DNA of 18,104 nt. Origin: CBDUQI01 sp965369325. GTDB taxonomy: Bacteria; Pseudomonadota; Gammaproteobacteria; Steroidobacterales; JBCBZW01. Of this stretch, positions 10,850 through 18,104 are shown piece after piece (within the stretch, counting starts at the first letter, position 1; each line of letters begins with the position of its first letter). The DNA is taken from NCBI GenBank assembly GCA_965369325.1, contig CBDUQI010000115.1:1-18104 (forward strand). Reading direction: 5' to 3'. The position numbers were made by a program, and so were the translations under genes. The notes under the pieces were generated by a model that worked only from the letters and a program-made list of their open reading frames with translations, had not been told where the DNA came from and did no database searches.

Positions 10850-11144
10850 GCTATCTCAGGTCGCAGAGCGGACCTCCAGCACCAGGACCCACCTGGGCAC
10901 CAAGGAGCGGCTGCTACAATTGGCCTGTGGCCATTATCTGTGGCATGCCGACGCACTGCATCGAAGAAAGCCCTTGGCTCAGTGCCGATCCTGCGGAGAG
11001 GATTACACATGGGCCGGACGCTCGGTATACAACTTCGGCACAGTGGGGTCGGTTGGCGCTGAGCTGGCTGCCCAGAAGCACAGGCCTGCCATGGTGAGGG
11101 CGTTCGAGGCCATGAGGGAGTCCGACGCGGTGGCATCGCAGTGA
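10842..11144 (+). CDS. Zinc-binding-like small protein (100 aa)
   Basis: A 100-residue soluble protein from the GTG at 10842. The central segment reads LQLACGHYLWHADALHRRKP, then LAQCRSCGEDYTWAGRSVYN. CGH, two further histidines and CxxC make a plausible zinc site. The C-terminal half is helical (GAELAAQKHRPAMVRAFEAM). It starts within the last codons of the coiled-coil gene, and its stop overlaps the next GTG (GTGA). It is one of several zinc-ribbon-like small proteins here, and the only non-membrane one in this block. The function is unknown. Confidence 0.65.
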   Translation: MIKLSQVAERTSSTRTHLGTKERLLQLACGHYLWHADALHRRKPLAQCRSCGEDYTWAGRSVYNFGTVGSVGAELAAQKHRPAMVRAFEAMRESDAVASQ

Positions 11145-11533
11145 ATGCACCGCTTGCGCTGCTGGTGTTGGCCCCTGCCTACTTGATTGCCGTTTCTCCG
11201 ACGGCCCAGGACTCATCGTTTTCGTCCGCGATGCTGATTCAGAGCCAATGCACAGGGGCGCCGCTTGTGGTCCGTAAGGCTGGCATTCGTGCGTTGACGC
11301 TGGACCTGGCTGCACCACCTGGTGAGTGCCTGCTGTCGATAACCATTGGCGACGAGGTCAGGGAGCTGCGCTTGGTCCGTTTTGCTGACGGGCTGGTGAC
11401 CATGGCGGGCCCACGTCGCACCGCATGGGCTTTCCGCGGGGGTCCGTCGATAGATATCGGCGATCAGGTCACGGATGACACCATGTGGCACATTTTCCAC
11501 CATCCGGAGGCATATTTTGAAACATCCAATTAA
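11141..11533 (+). CDS. Exported hypothetical protein (130 aa)
   Basis: The GTG at 11141 overlaps the previous stop. The protein starts MNAPLALLVLAPAYLIAVSP, a signal peptide with a probable cleavage after PTA. The mature domain is beta-rich (GAPLVVRKAGIRALTLDLAA; SITIGDEVRELRLVRFADGL) with two cysteines (QSQCTG, GECLLS) that could form a disulfide. It ends in DTMWHIFHHPEAYFETSN. It is probably periplasmic. No family is recognised. Its layout (signal, small beta domain, paired cysteines) resembles the product of the 11759 gene. Confidence 0.65.
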   Translation: MNAPLALLVLAPAYLIAVSPTAQDSSFSSAMLIQSQCTGAPLVVRKAGIRALTLDLAAPPGECLLSITIGDEVRELRLVRFADGLVTMAGPRRTAWAFRGGPSIDIGDQVTDDTMWHIFHHPEAYFETSN

Positions 11534-11561
11534 TTGCGTTACTGAGCGCGAGGCTCCGTCC

Positions 11562-11762
11562 ATGAGTGTCTCCGGGACGGTGGTTACTTATTTCAGCAAT
11601 CCGGCTGTGTACGAGCGGTATCTCGAAACAGCCGAGCAGACCAATGAGCGCATACTCGCATTTCTCCATGAGCATGCTTCTTCGTCTGCGCAGGTGATCC
11701 AAGATTACTTGGATCTGCATCCGGAGACTAAGCTCTTGATTGAGCCGGTGCCGCCGTTATGA
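11562..11762 (+). CDS. Hypothetical small acidic protein (66 aa)
   Basis: A 66-residue soluble protein beginning MSVSGTVVTYFSNPAVYERY. Two helices (ERYLETAEQTNERILAFLHE; SSAQVIQDYLDLHPETKLLI) make up most of it. The ATG at 11562 is preferred over an in-frame ATG at 11475, which lies inside the previous gene, because GAGG is about nine bases upstream. Its stop overlaps the following ATG (ATGA). No motif or family is recognised. Confidence 0.6.
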   Translation: MSVSGTVVTYFSNPAVYERYLETAEQTNERILAFLHEHASSSAQVIQDYLDLHPETKLLIEPVPPL

Positions 11763-12184
11763 TGCGCAAAATTGAAGACGGATACTATTCACGTGGCCCA
11801 ACTCCGCTGATGGGCGCCGCTTTATTGGTCGCGTCGATTGCAATTTTTGCCGGCGTAGAGCTGGCCGCACAGGCGCCATCCGATTTAACGGTTGGCGCTG
11901 ACGCTCCACTGCAGCGCGTCGAATGGGTGTCAGATTGCGCCACAATACCGGTCGTGTCCGACGACGGTCAGACGGTGCGCATGTTTGCGCTCGGCGATCC
12001 GAGTGGGTGCACGGTGACTGGCGGCCTGGTGGACATGCCAGAGTCCGCGGTCTTGAGCAACGCCGATCCGTTCGAGGCCGCCTGGCCGGCGGACTACGAC
12101 TGGGCTGTTTGGCATGCGTCTGTCGCGCCGTCTGGCTGTTGCCTGCAGCGTGTGCTGGTGGGGCATCGAGGAGAGATACGATGA
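11759..12184 (+). CDS. Membrane-anchored or exported hypothetical protein (141 aa)
   Basis: A 141-residue protein starting MMRKIEDGYYSRGPTPLMGA. A polar N-terminus precedes one hydrophobic segment (PLMGAALLVASIAIFAGVEL, about 16-35), which would act as signal anchor or late-cleaved signal at ELAAQA. The outer domain has cysteines at VSDCAT, PSGCTV and PSGCCLQR, and is rich in aspartate and tryptophan (WPADYDWAVWHASVAP). It is probably extracytoplasmic. The function is unknown. The ATG and stop overlap their neighbours by four bases on both sides, so it is in one operon with 11141-12648. Confidence 0.65.
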   Translation: MMRKIEDGYYSRGPTPLMGAALLVASIAIFAGVELAAQAPSDLTVGADAPLQRVEWVSDCATIPVVSDDGQTVRMFALGDPSGCTVTGGLVDMPESAVLSNADPFEAAWPADYDWAVWHASVAPSGCCLQRVLVGHRGEIR

Positions 12185-12648
12185 CTGAAGCAATTCAAAG
12201 AATTTCCATGTTGTTTGCGGTCTGGTTAGCTCGGATGGCGCTCGCTACCGTTTGCGGGCTAGCGGCTGGGCAGATCTCCGATGCACGCGCTCAGGATGTC
12301 ACGCCCTACCCACACGAGACGATGTGGGCTGATTTGGGCGCTGAGCTGACCTACCGATGGTGCGCCGGCGAGGCGGATTCCTACGACGTTGAGTTCCGGC
12401 TTTTCCCGTCAAATACGCTGATATTCGCGGCTACCACTGAGCTGCCCGAGTACACCTGGAAGGCGCCGAACGTGGGTCACTTCACGTTCCGCGTGCGTGC
12501 GAGGCTTGGGGAGGAGGTATCTGATTGGGTAGAATCGCACACCCAGCAGAATGTCCTGGATCCGCCGGCGCCTGGGTGCTCAAAGCGCAACGTGGGCTGG
12601 TTCCTGTACATTGATGTGCCAGCGCCTGGTGGCGGCGGTATAGAGTAA
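12181..12648 (+). CDS. Exported protein with Ig/FN3-like domain (155 aa)
   Basis: The ATG at 12181 overlaps the previous stop. Residues about 8-38 form a long signal (SMLFAVWLARMALATVCGLA, then AGQISDARAQ with cleavage after ARA). The mature part has FN3-type spacing: LTYRWCAGEADSYDVEFRLF, then PEYTWKAPNVGHFTFRVRAR and VSDWVESHTQQNV. Then come a proline linker, a cysteine pair CAGEA...GCSK and a C-terminal APGGGGIE. FN3 and Ig-like domains in phages often mediate surface or carbohydrate contact. That role is inference. Its ending resembles the APTDGVIE end of the next gene. Confidence 0.65.
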   Translation: MTEAIQRISMLFAVWLARMALATVCGLAAGQISDARAQDVTPYPHETMWADLGAELTYRWCAGEADSYDVEFRLFPSNTLIFAATTELPEYTWKAPNVGHFTFRVRARLGEEVSDWVESHTQQNVLDPPAPGCSKRNVGWFLYIDVPAPGGGGIE

Positions 12649-12719
12649 TGCCCTTCGTGGTGAGCGGGGGCCCGGAGGTACGCGAGGCCCCTGGCCTCAT
12701 AGCCCGCCAATTATTCGTC

Positions 12720-12743
12720 CGCGGCGCTATTGCCGCGATTTTT
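12720..12743 (+). terminator. Intrinsic terminator-like hairpin
   Basis: CGCGGC (12720-12725), loop GCTATT, GCCGCG (12732-12737), then ATTTTTC. The stem is perfect and followed by five Ts. It lies after the last exported-protein gene and just before the 12768 gene, so it could end or attenuate the upstream operon. Confidence 0.6.
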
Positions 12744-12767
12744 CTCGATACTATGATGGAGGCCCCA

Positions 12768-13106
12768 ATGCCTAAAATTGGATCAAAGGTACTGCGTTTT
12801 ACGCAGTCAACTGCCGCGGACCTGACCGGTAATCGCATTCGCGTGACACCTGATGGGACTCCGTTTTCCTATGACCTGCCGGCTGCGACGCTGCTGGGCC
12901 TGGTTCCGGACGAGGACGGGTTTACGCGTGTGGATCTGGCTACGTTGCCGCTTTTCGAGGATCTCGAAGAGGGCACCTACGATGTCTGGATCACCGCTCT
13001 GGATGACAACGAACCCGAGCCGAACGAGAGCGATCCGCTGGAGGTGGCCGATGCCGTGTTCGATTTCGACCCTCCGGCTGCGCCGACGGACGGGGTAATC
13101 GAGTAA
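12768..13106 (+). CDS. Acidic Ig-like-fold candidate protein (112 aa)
   Basis: The ATG at 12768 is chosen because GGAGG lies six bases before it. The in-frame ATG at 12648 would place the terminator-like hairpin inside the gene. The protein starts MPKIGSKVLRFTQSTAADLT and has no signal peptide. It is beta-rich with a YDVWITALDDNEPEPNESDP motif typical of FN3-like strands, and ends PPAAPTDGVIE. It is strongly acidic, as halophilic or capsid-decorating proteins can be. The similar ending of the 12181 protein suggests the two may be related by duplication. No family assignment is possible by eye. Confidence 0.65.
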   Translation: MPKIGSKVLRFTQSTAADLTGNRIRVTPDGTPFSYDLPAATLLGLVPDEDGFTRVDLATLPLFEDLEEGTYDVWITALDDNEPEPNESDPLEVADAVFDFDPPAAPTDGVIE

Positions 13107-13124
13107 TAATTCGAGCCGTCGGCG
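13081..13124 (+). terminator. Hairpin across the stop codon of the 12768 gene
   Basis: CGCCGACGG (13081-13089) pairs perfectly with CCGTCGGCG (13116-13124); the stop codon lies in the loop. Only a weak T-rich tail follows (TCATCTTCGTTC). The right arm can instead pair with CGCCGAC at 13162-13168, so two structures compete. It may be a weak terminator or an RNA switch. Confidence 0.4.
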
Positions 13125-13184
13125 TCATCTTCGTTCAGGTCGGCTTAATCCTCAGGGAGATCGCCGACTCCGAGGATTGCCTCT

Positions 13185-13281
13185 GATGCCCGGCTAAGGG
13201 CATCATCAGGCGGCCGCCCGTCCTGTCACAACGCTTGGTGCCTCGAGCGCTGGCACGACGGGCTGGCCGCCTACCTTTTTT
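13185..13281 (+). terminator. Structured region ending in a strong terminator before the packaging operon
   Basis: A small hairpin GATGCCC-GGCTAA-GGGCATC (13185-13204) is followed by a long stem. Its left arm is AGGCGGCCGCCCGTC (13208-13222); the right arm (13257-13272) pairs with it except for one bulged base. An inner GTGCC/GGCAC stem lies inside, and six Ts at 13276-13281 follow. The T-run and stability support an intrinsic terminator separating the exported-protein block from the packaging genes. Confidence 0.65.
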
Positions 13282-13289
13282 GATATGCT
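13281..13289 (+). promoter_or_regulatory. Extended -10 promoter for the packaging operon
   Basis: TGATATGCT fits an extended -10 (TGnTATnnT), with no good -35 at 17 bases. It directly follows the terminator T-run and gives a leader of about 40 bases with GGAGGG before the GTG at 13335. It lacks the operator found in the six other promoters, so it should be controlled differently. Confidence 0.4.
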
Positions 13290-13334
13290 AGACTCTGCTG
13301 CGACGCAAAAAGCACCTCATGGAGGGTCGCACCA

Positions 13335-14666
13335 GTGCCAAATCCCGACAATGTGGCCGGGAAGCCCCAGCAACGATTAGAGGTCACGTACCTCCCGCTT
13401 GCCGAAATTACCCCATACGAGCGCAACTCGCGCACCCACACCGACGATCAGATCGGTGCCATTGCCGCCAGCATTGCTGAGTTTGGCTGGACGAACCCGA
13501 TATTGATCGCTGACGGCAGGATTCTCGCCGGCCACGCGCGTCTGGCTGCAGCTGAGCTGCTGGCCTCCACAGAGGCGCCCACGATCGATCTCTCCCACCT
13601 GACCCCTGAGCAGCGCTCTGCCTACGTGATTGCGGACAATCGCCTGGCTGAGAATGGGTCCGGCCGGGACCTTGAGATGCTGGAGGCAGAGTTCGAGGCC
13701 TTGGATGCCGCCGGCTACGAGCTGGACATGACCGGCTTCGATCAGGGCGATCGCAACAAGGTACTGGCTGAGCTGGATCGCGCTCGGAATGAGAAGGCGC
13801 GCGAGGGCGAGGATGATGTCCGCGACAAGCCGGGCGTCGAAACGGCCATAAAGGTAGGAGATGTCATCGAGCTGGGCCGGCATCGGCTGATCTGCGGCGA
13901 CGCAACCGACCCCGATGTGGTCGCTGAGCTCCTCCGCGACGTGGTGCCGTCGCTCATGGTTACCGATCCGCCTTACGGCGTGAGCCTGGATGCAAATTGG
14001 CGCGCCGAGGCCGGGTTAAGTACGCCTGAGCGCAGTGTCATCGATAACGACGACCGGTCGGATTGGCGTGAGGCCTACGCGCTATTCGAGGGCGATGTGG
14101 CCTATGTGTGGCATGCGGGCATCTACTCAGGCGTGGTCCACGATGGCCTTGAGGCAAGCGGCTTCGAGTGTCGCGCCCAGATTATCTGGCGCAAGAATCG
14201 CTTTGTCCTGTCGCGCGGCCACTACCATTGGCAGCATGAGCCGTGCTGGTATGCCGTACGCAAAGGTGGGTCATGGACGGGCGATCGCAAGCAGAGCACG
14301 TTCTGGAACGTGGATTTTGCCAAGCGAGAGCCGGATGACCCTGAATATGGTGGCGGGGCTCAGGCGTTCGACCAGCGCACCGGGACGGTATGGGAGGTCG
14401 ATATGATGACTTCGCTGGAGTTTGGCCACCCGAATCAGAAGCCGGTTGAATGCATGCGTCGGCCGATACTTAACAACTCCAGTCCCGGGCAGGCGGTCTA
14501 CGACCCGTTCGGCGGCACGGGCTCCACACTGATTGCTGCCGAGCTGACCGGCCGACAGGCTTTTCTGATTGAGCTACGGCCTGACTACTGTGAAATTATC
14601 CGACGGCGCTATGAGCGCCTCATCGAGGAGGCCGGCGATGTCAGCACCGAAAACGCGCAGGCGTAA
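13335..14666 (+). CDS. ParB-domain DNA methyltransferase (443 aa)
   Basis: Two domains are visible. Residues about 17-107 form a ParB/Srx-like N-terminal domain, with LAEITPYERNSRTHTDDQIG and the signature GRILAGHARL (61-70). After an acidic linker (about 145-170) comes an amino-methyltransferase domain. It has the catalytic DPPY at 211-214 and the AdoMet-binding DPFGGTGST at 390-398, preceded by FGHPNQKP. This order, DPPY before FxGxG, is that of beta-class N6-adenine or N4-cytosine methyltransferases; the target base cannot be read from sequence. Such fusions often sit beside phage terminases and may protect DNA from host restriction. The GTG start has GGAGGG nine bases upstream. Confidence 0.9.
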   Translation: MPNPDNVAGKPQQRLEVTYLPLAEITPYERNSRTHTDDQIGAIAASIAEFGWTNPILIADGRILAGHARLAAAELLASTEAPTIDLSHLTPEQRSAYVIADNRLAENGSGRDLEMLEAEFEALDAAGYELDMTGFDQGDRNKVLAELDRARNEKAREGEDDVRDKPGVETAIKVGDVIELGRHRLICGDATDPDVVAELLRDVVPSLMVTDPPYGVSLDANWRAEAGLSTPERSVIDNDDRSDWREAYALFEGDVAYVWHAGIYSGVVHDGLEASGFECRAQIIWRKNRFVLSRGHYHWQHEPCWYAVRKGGSWTGDRKQSTFWNVDFAKREPDDPEYGGGAQAFDQRTGTVWEVDMMTSLEFGHPNQKPVECMRRPILNNSSPGQAVYDPFGGTGSTLIAAELTGRQAFLIELRPDYCEIIRRRYERLIEEAGDVSTENAQA

Positions 14667-15153
14667 TCCAAGCACCAAGGCGGTACGCGCTGAGCTGTGC
14701 GACCGGATTCGCATGCACGGAAACAAGAGTCTCGCCTGCCGCGAGGTTGGCGTTGATCGCTCGCAATTCTACCGTGCCCTGGAGGACAAGCCAGAGTTCG
14801 CCGGCGCTGTGGCTCGGGCAGATCGTGAGTATCTGGATCGGTGCGCGCAGGAAGCAACTCGCCGTGCGGTGATGGGTGTGGTTCGTCGGTTGCCGTATAC
14901 AGAATATGCGGTTACGGATGATGGCCTGCAGGTAAAGGTCACGAAATTCCGCGAAGAACGGGTCTACAGTGATCGTCTGCTTGAGCTCATCCTCGATCGC
15001 CGACATCCGGACTTCAAAAAGCGCGAAGAGGTGGATCTTAACGTCACTGGCGGTGTGCTCCAGGTCGAGGCGCCGCTGTCCGAGGGTGACTGGGAGAAGC
15101 GGTTTGGAGAGCTGGCCACCAAGGTCCCGGTAACACCAGCGACAAAGCACTAG
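14638..15153 (+). CDS. Terminase small subunit (171 aa)
   Basis: A basic N-terminus (MSAPKTRRRNPSTKAVRAEL) leads into a helix-turn-helix region. This contains GNKSLACREVGVDRSQFYRA and LEDKPEFAGAVARADREYLD, the pattern of phage TerS proteins that bind the packaging site. The C-terminal half has TKFREERVYSDRLLELILDR and an acidic tail. GAGGAGG six bases upstream supports the ATG at 14638, which overlaps the methyltransferase by 29 bases. In TerS proteins the N-terminal part recognises pac or cos DNA and oligomerises to hand DNA to TerL. It lies directly before TerL, as expected. Confidence 0.8.
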   Translation: MSAPKTRRRNPSTKAVRAELCDRIRMHGNKSLACREVGVDRSQFYRALEDKPEFAGAVARADREYLDRCAQEATRRAVMGVVRRLPYTEYAVTDDGLQVKVTKFREERVYSDRLLELILDRRHPDFKKREEVDLNVTGGVLQVEAPLSEGDWEKRFGELATKVPVTPATKH

Positions 15154-15159
15154 CTGCCC

Positions 15160-16734
15160 GTGCAAAATCAGGCAGCGTTGCTTCGCACGCTGGCGAGATC
15201 GGCGCCTGCCGACGCCGCCATGCGACCGAGCCCCAGGCTGGTGGTGTCGAACACCACTCAATCTCGCGGTCAAAAAATCATTTGGACGCCCCAGCCCGGT
15301 AGCCAGGAGGCGATGCTCTATTGCCCTATATTCGAGGTGCTCTATGAGGGCACTCGTGGCCCGGGTAAGACCGACGCGCTGCTCATGGATTTCGCTCAGC
15401 ATGTGGGCAAGGGGCATGGCGAGGCGTGGCGCGGCATCCTGTTTCGCCAGACGTACAAGCAGCTCGCGGATGTAATCGCCAAGTCTCAGAAGTGGTTCAA
15501 ACAAATCTGGGGCGATGGGGCCAGATTCGTGTCCTCGGGCGCAGACGGTCCTTCGTGGACGTTCCCAGGCGGCGAGAAGCTTCTGTTACGCCACTTCGCC
15601 AAGGCTGACGATTACTGGAACTACCACGGGCACGAGTATCCCTGGATTGCCTGGGAGGAGCTGTGTAACTGGGCAGATGATGCCGGCTACCGCCTCATGA
15701 TGTCGTGCTGTCGTTCCTCTGACCCCAATGTGCCGCGCAAGTACCGCTCCACGACGAATCCCTACGGCCCTGGTCACAACTGGGTGAAACAGCGCTTCCG
15801 TCTGCCTGGCTCAAGGTTCAAGGTGATACGCGATGCCAAGGACATCGATGGGCGCAAGGAGCCGCATCGGGTCGCCATACACGGCCACATTCGGGAGAAC
15901 CGTATCCTCCTGGCTGCGGATCCGGACTACATCGATCGCATTGCCGCGGCCGCGCGCAACCCGGCGGAGCTGAAGGCTTGGCTCGAGGGGTCTTGGGATA
16001 TCGTCGCCGGCGGGATGTTCGACGATGTCTGGGACGAGGCGGTTCACATCGTGCGCCCGTTCCGCGTGCCGCAGGAATGGCGTCGCGATCGCGCCTTCGA
16101 TTGGGGCAGCTCGCACCCGTTCTCCGTAGGCTGGTGGGCGGAGTCCGATGGCAGCGACTACATGGATGTTGACGGGGCGTGGCGCAGCACCGTGAGCGGC
16201 GATCTATTCAGGGTTCGAGAGTGGTACGGCTGGAATGGCCGGGCCAATGAGGGCAACCGCATGTTGGCGGTCGAGATATCCCAGGGCATCATTGAGCGCG
16301 AGCTGGCCGAGGGCGATTACAGCACCTGGAAGCCAGGGCCGGCGGATTCGTCCATATTTGCCGTCGAAAACGGGATGTCCATCGCCGTCGATATGCAAAA
16401 GCCGGTCCGGATCGGCGAGAAGATGTACAAGGGCACCCGCTGGACTGCTGCCGACAAGCGCCCGGGCTCGCGGATAACCGGATGGGAGATGTGCCGCAAG
16501 CGGCTGAAGCAATCGAAATCCACGGAGCCCGGCCGACCGCGTGAGAAGCCTGGCATGTTTATCGTCGATGGGTGCGAGCAATTCAGGCGTACATTCCCGG
16601 TGTTGCCCAGGGACGACAAGAAGCTGGACGACGTCAATACGGACGCTGAGGATCACATCGGGGACGAGGTCCGATACCGCGTGCGCGCCTCCGATAGTCG
16701 CTCTGGCACGGGGAAGGCTACGGGCATGTACTGA
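15160..16734 (+). CDS. terL: Terminase large subunit (524 aa)
   Basis: This is the packaging motor ATPase and nuclease that feeds DNA through the portal and cuts it. The Walker A-like loop is GTRGPGKT (64-71) and the Walker B region YPWIAWEELCNW (160-171) with paired glutamates. The C-terminal RNase H-like nuclease begins AFDWGSSHPFSVGWW (312-326), and its last acidic cluster is NTDAEDHIGDEVRYRV near the end. The 524-residue length is normal for the family. The GTG start at 15160 has only a weak site upstream; a later internal start is possible. TerS lies seven bases upstream and the portal follows after 48 bases. Confidence in the family is high. Confidence 0.95.
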   Translation: MQNQAALLRTLARSAPADAAMRPSPRLVVSNTTQSRGQKIIWTPQPGSQEAMLYCPIFEVLYEGTRGPGKTDALLMDFAQHVGKGHGEAWRGILFRQTYKQLADVIAKSQKWFKQIWGDGARFVSSGADGPSWTFPGGEKLLLRHFAKADDYWNYHGHEYPWIAWEELCNWADDAGYRLMMSCCRSSDPNVPRKYRSTTNPYGPGHNWVKQRFRLPGSRFKVIRDAKDIDGRKEPHRVAIHGHIRENRILLAADPDYIDRIAAAARNPAELKAWLEGSWDIVAGGMFDDVWDEAVHIVRPFRVPQEWRRDRAFDWGSSHPFSVGWWAESDGSDYMDVDGAWRSTVSGDLFRVREWYGWNGRANEGNRMLAVEISQGIIERELAEGDYSTWKPGPADSSIFAVENGMSIAVDMQKPVRIGEKMYKGTRWTAADKRPGSRITGWEMCRKRLKQSKSTEPGRPREKPGMFIVDGCEQFRRTFPVLPRDDKKLDDVNTDAEDHIGDEVRYRVRASDSRSGTGKATGMY

Positions 16735-16737
16735 GCG

Positions 16738-16759
16738 GCTGCGCTATGATCTGCGCAGC
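16738..16759 (+). repeat. Perfect 7-bp hairpin between TerL and portal
   Basis: GCTGCGC (16738-16744) and GCGCAGC (16753-16759) flank an 8-base loop. There is no T-run. It sits just upstream of the ribosome-binding site AGGAGG of the portal gene and may modulate its translation or mRNA stability. Confidence 0.5.
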
Positions 16760-16782
16760 ACCCACTTTCAGGAGGTCCGCTC

Positions 16783-18104
16783 ATGGGCGTTGACAGCAAG
16801 CATCCGGCCTATGCCGATCGGGTAGAGGATTGGCGGGACATGTGCGTCACCTACGCGGGCGAGCGCAAGGTGAAGGAGGCTGGGACGGCGTACCTGCCGA
16901 CGACTGCGGGCATGGTGGCCGATGGCTATCCAAATGCAGGCGCTGGCCTTGACGCTTACCAGGCGTACCTAAAACGCGCGGTGTTCCACGATTACGTGTC
17001 GGAGGCGGTCGAGGCGATGCTCGGGGTAATGCACCATGAGGATGCGGTTATCGAGCTTCCGGCGGCGATGGAGCCGATGCGCGAGAAGGCCACCACGCGG
17101 GGTGAATCGTTACAGGCATTGCTGCGCCGCATCAACGAACGCCAGCTGGTGGATGGCCGTTATGGGCTTCTGGCGGACATGCCGTCTGTAGAGCAGGCCG
17201 GCACGGATGCGCTGCCTTACATCGCGACCTACGTCGCTTCGTCGATAATCAATTGGGATGACGGGCGTCGCGATGAGCTGTCGCTCCAGGCGCTGAATTT
17301 GGTGGTGCTGGATGAGTCAGAGCAGGAGCGCCGGTCCAATTTCGAATGGGATCGCGTACAAAAATACCGGGTCCTGACCCTGGGCGATCCTGTTGAAAAT
17401 GAGCCAGCCGGCGTCTACAAAGCCGGTGTTTTTCGCGACACAACGACATTTTCCGAGTCCAACATGGAAGCGCCTACGCTGCGCGGGAAGACGGCCGATG
17501 AAATTCCGTTCAGGTTCATCAACACCAAGGACATTGTGCCCGATCCGGACAATCCACCGCTGCTCGGGCTGGCGCGGCTGAGCCTGGCTATCTATCGGCT
17601 CGAGGCGGATTACCGGCAGGCCCTGTTTGGCCAAGGCCAGGACACGCTGGCGGAGATTGGTGGCGACCCAGATACGCCCACACGCCTCGGCGTGGGCGCC
17701 AAGATAACGGTTCCGATCGGCGGCGACGTCAAGTTTGTTGGGCCTGATTCCAGCGGTCTGCCGGAGATGCGCAAGGCGCTGGACGCTGATCGGGCGGAGG
17801 CCACTCAGCGGTCCTCACAGATGCTGGATAACCGATCCAGTCAGGTTGAGTCCGGCGATGCGCTGAAGATTCGCGCGGCCGCCAGGACATCCAGTCTAAA
17901 TCAGATTGCACTGGTCGGCGCGTTCGGTCTGGAGTCTCTGCTTAAGGCGATAGCGCGCTGGCTGGGGCTCAATGAGGATGAGGTCTCGGTGACGCCGAAT
18001 CTTGAGTTCGCTATGGAGACCCTGGATGCGGACACGCTGGTCAAGCTGATCACGGCGCGCAATATGGGGTACCCGCTGACACTCGAGGACCTGCACAACT
18101 GGGC
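16783..18104 (+). CDS. Portal protein, DUF4055-like, cut by right edge
   Basis: At least 440 residues; no stop before the window ends. The ATG follows AGGAGG by about seven bases. The order is MGVDSKHPAYADRVEDWRDM, GLDAYQAYLKRAVFHDYVSE, LVDGRYGLLADMPSVEQAGT, a beta-rich stem region, and a long helical segment with LGLARLSLAIYRLEADYRQA. Near its end QSGDA-like residues (SSQVESGDALKIRAAARTSS) precede the crown-proximal helices. These match, from memory, the DUF4055 portal family of podo- and siphophages. The dodecameric portal sits at a capsid vertex and docks TerL, whose gene is directly upstream. Confidence 0.85.
   Translation, partial: MGVDSKHPAYADRVEDWRDMCVTYAGERKVKEAGTAYLPTTAGMVADGYPNAGAGLDAYQAYLKRAVFHDYVSEAVEAMLGVMHHEDAVIELPAAMEPMREKATTRGESLQALLRRINERQLVDGRYGLLADMPSVEQAGTDALPYIATYVASSIINWDDGRRDELSLQALNLVVLDESEQERRSNFEWDRVQKYRVLTLGDPVENEPAGVYKAGVFRDTTTFSESNMEAPTLRGKTADEIPFRFINTKDIVPDPDNPPLLGLARLSLAIYRLEADYRQALFGQGQDTLAEIGGDPDTPTRLGVGAKITVPIGGDVKFVGPDSSGLPEMRKALDADRAEATQRSSQMLDNRSSQVESGDALKIRAAARTSSLNQIALVGAFGLESLLKAIARWLGLNEDEVSVTPNLEFAMETLDADTLVKLITARNMGYPLTLEDLHNW

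Noticed and set aside
12648..12767. Upstream ATG start for the 12768 gene (40 extra residues)
   Set aside because: It would put the terminator-like hairpin inside the gene. The added peptide is unremarkable, and the good ribosome-binding site is before 12768.
14641..15504. Long minus-strand open frame (287 codons) over TerS and TerL
   Set aside because: It is antisense to two clear packaging genes, has no ribosome-binding site and reads as low-complexity shadow protein.

Overview
This window looks like part of a tailed double-stranded DNA phage or prophage of a GC-rich proteobacterial host, probably a gammaproteobacterium. The host call is an inference from base composition, sigma70-type promoters and Shine-Dalgarno sites. 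The phage call is firm: the right end holds a ParB-domain DNA methyltransferase, small and large terminase subunits and a DUF4055-type portal in the usual order. The rest is tightly packed small genes whose stops and starts overlap (ATGA, GTGA or TAATG), plus two serine tRNAs. No integrase, recognisable repressor, replication gene or endolysin is visible, so lifestyle cannot be settled here.

Layout. (1) 1-501, minus strand: the start of a winged-helix-like regulator that runs off the left edge, and a 62-residue protein. (2) 570-3432, plus strand: early-type small genes including DUF6900-like and DUF6011-like proteins. (3) 3433-3930: about 500 bases without a convincing gene, with five copies of an ATACCGGCG motif and strong palindromes. 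(4) 3931-8282: at least fifteen small genes, several with zinc-ribbon-like cysteine pairs, one with a candidate programmed -1 frameshift. (5) 8283-9131: noncoding leader, tRNA-like remnants, tRNA-Ser(GCT) and tRNA-Ser(TGA). (6) 9132-13106: membrane and exported small proteins, two of them with Ig/FN3-like character. (7) 13107-13334: structured intergenic region with terminator-like hairpins and an extended -10 promoter. (8) 13335-18104: methyltransferase, TerS, TerL and portal (cut by the right edge).

The most striking unifying signal is regulatory. Six sigma70-type promoters (two minus, four plus) carry the same GGGGAACTNTTCCCC-like palindrome filling the spacer between -35 and -10. They sit in front of the leftward regulator, the 62-residue gene, the first two rightward transcription units, the 4664 unit and the tRNA/exported-protein unit. 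One DNA-binding protein could therefore switch all these accessory units together, while the packaging operon has a different promoter. The leftward winged-helix gene is itself under such a site and appears to be translated from an almost leaderless mRNA.
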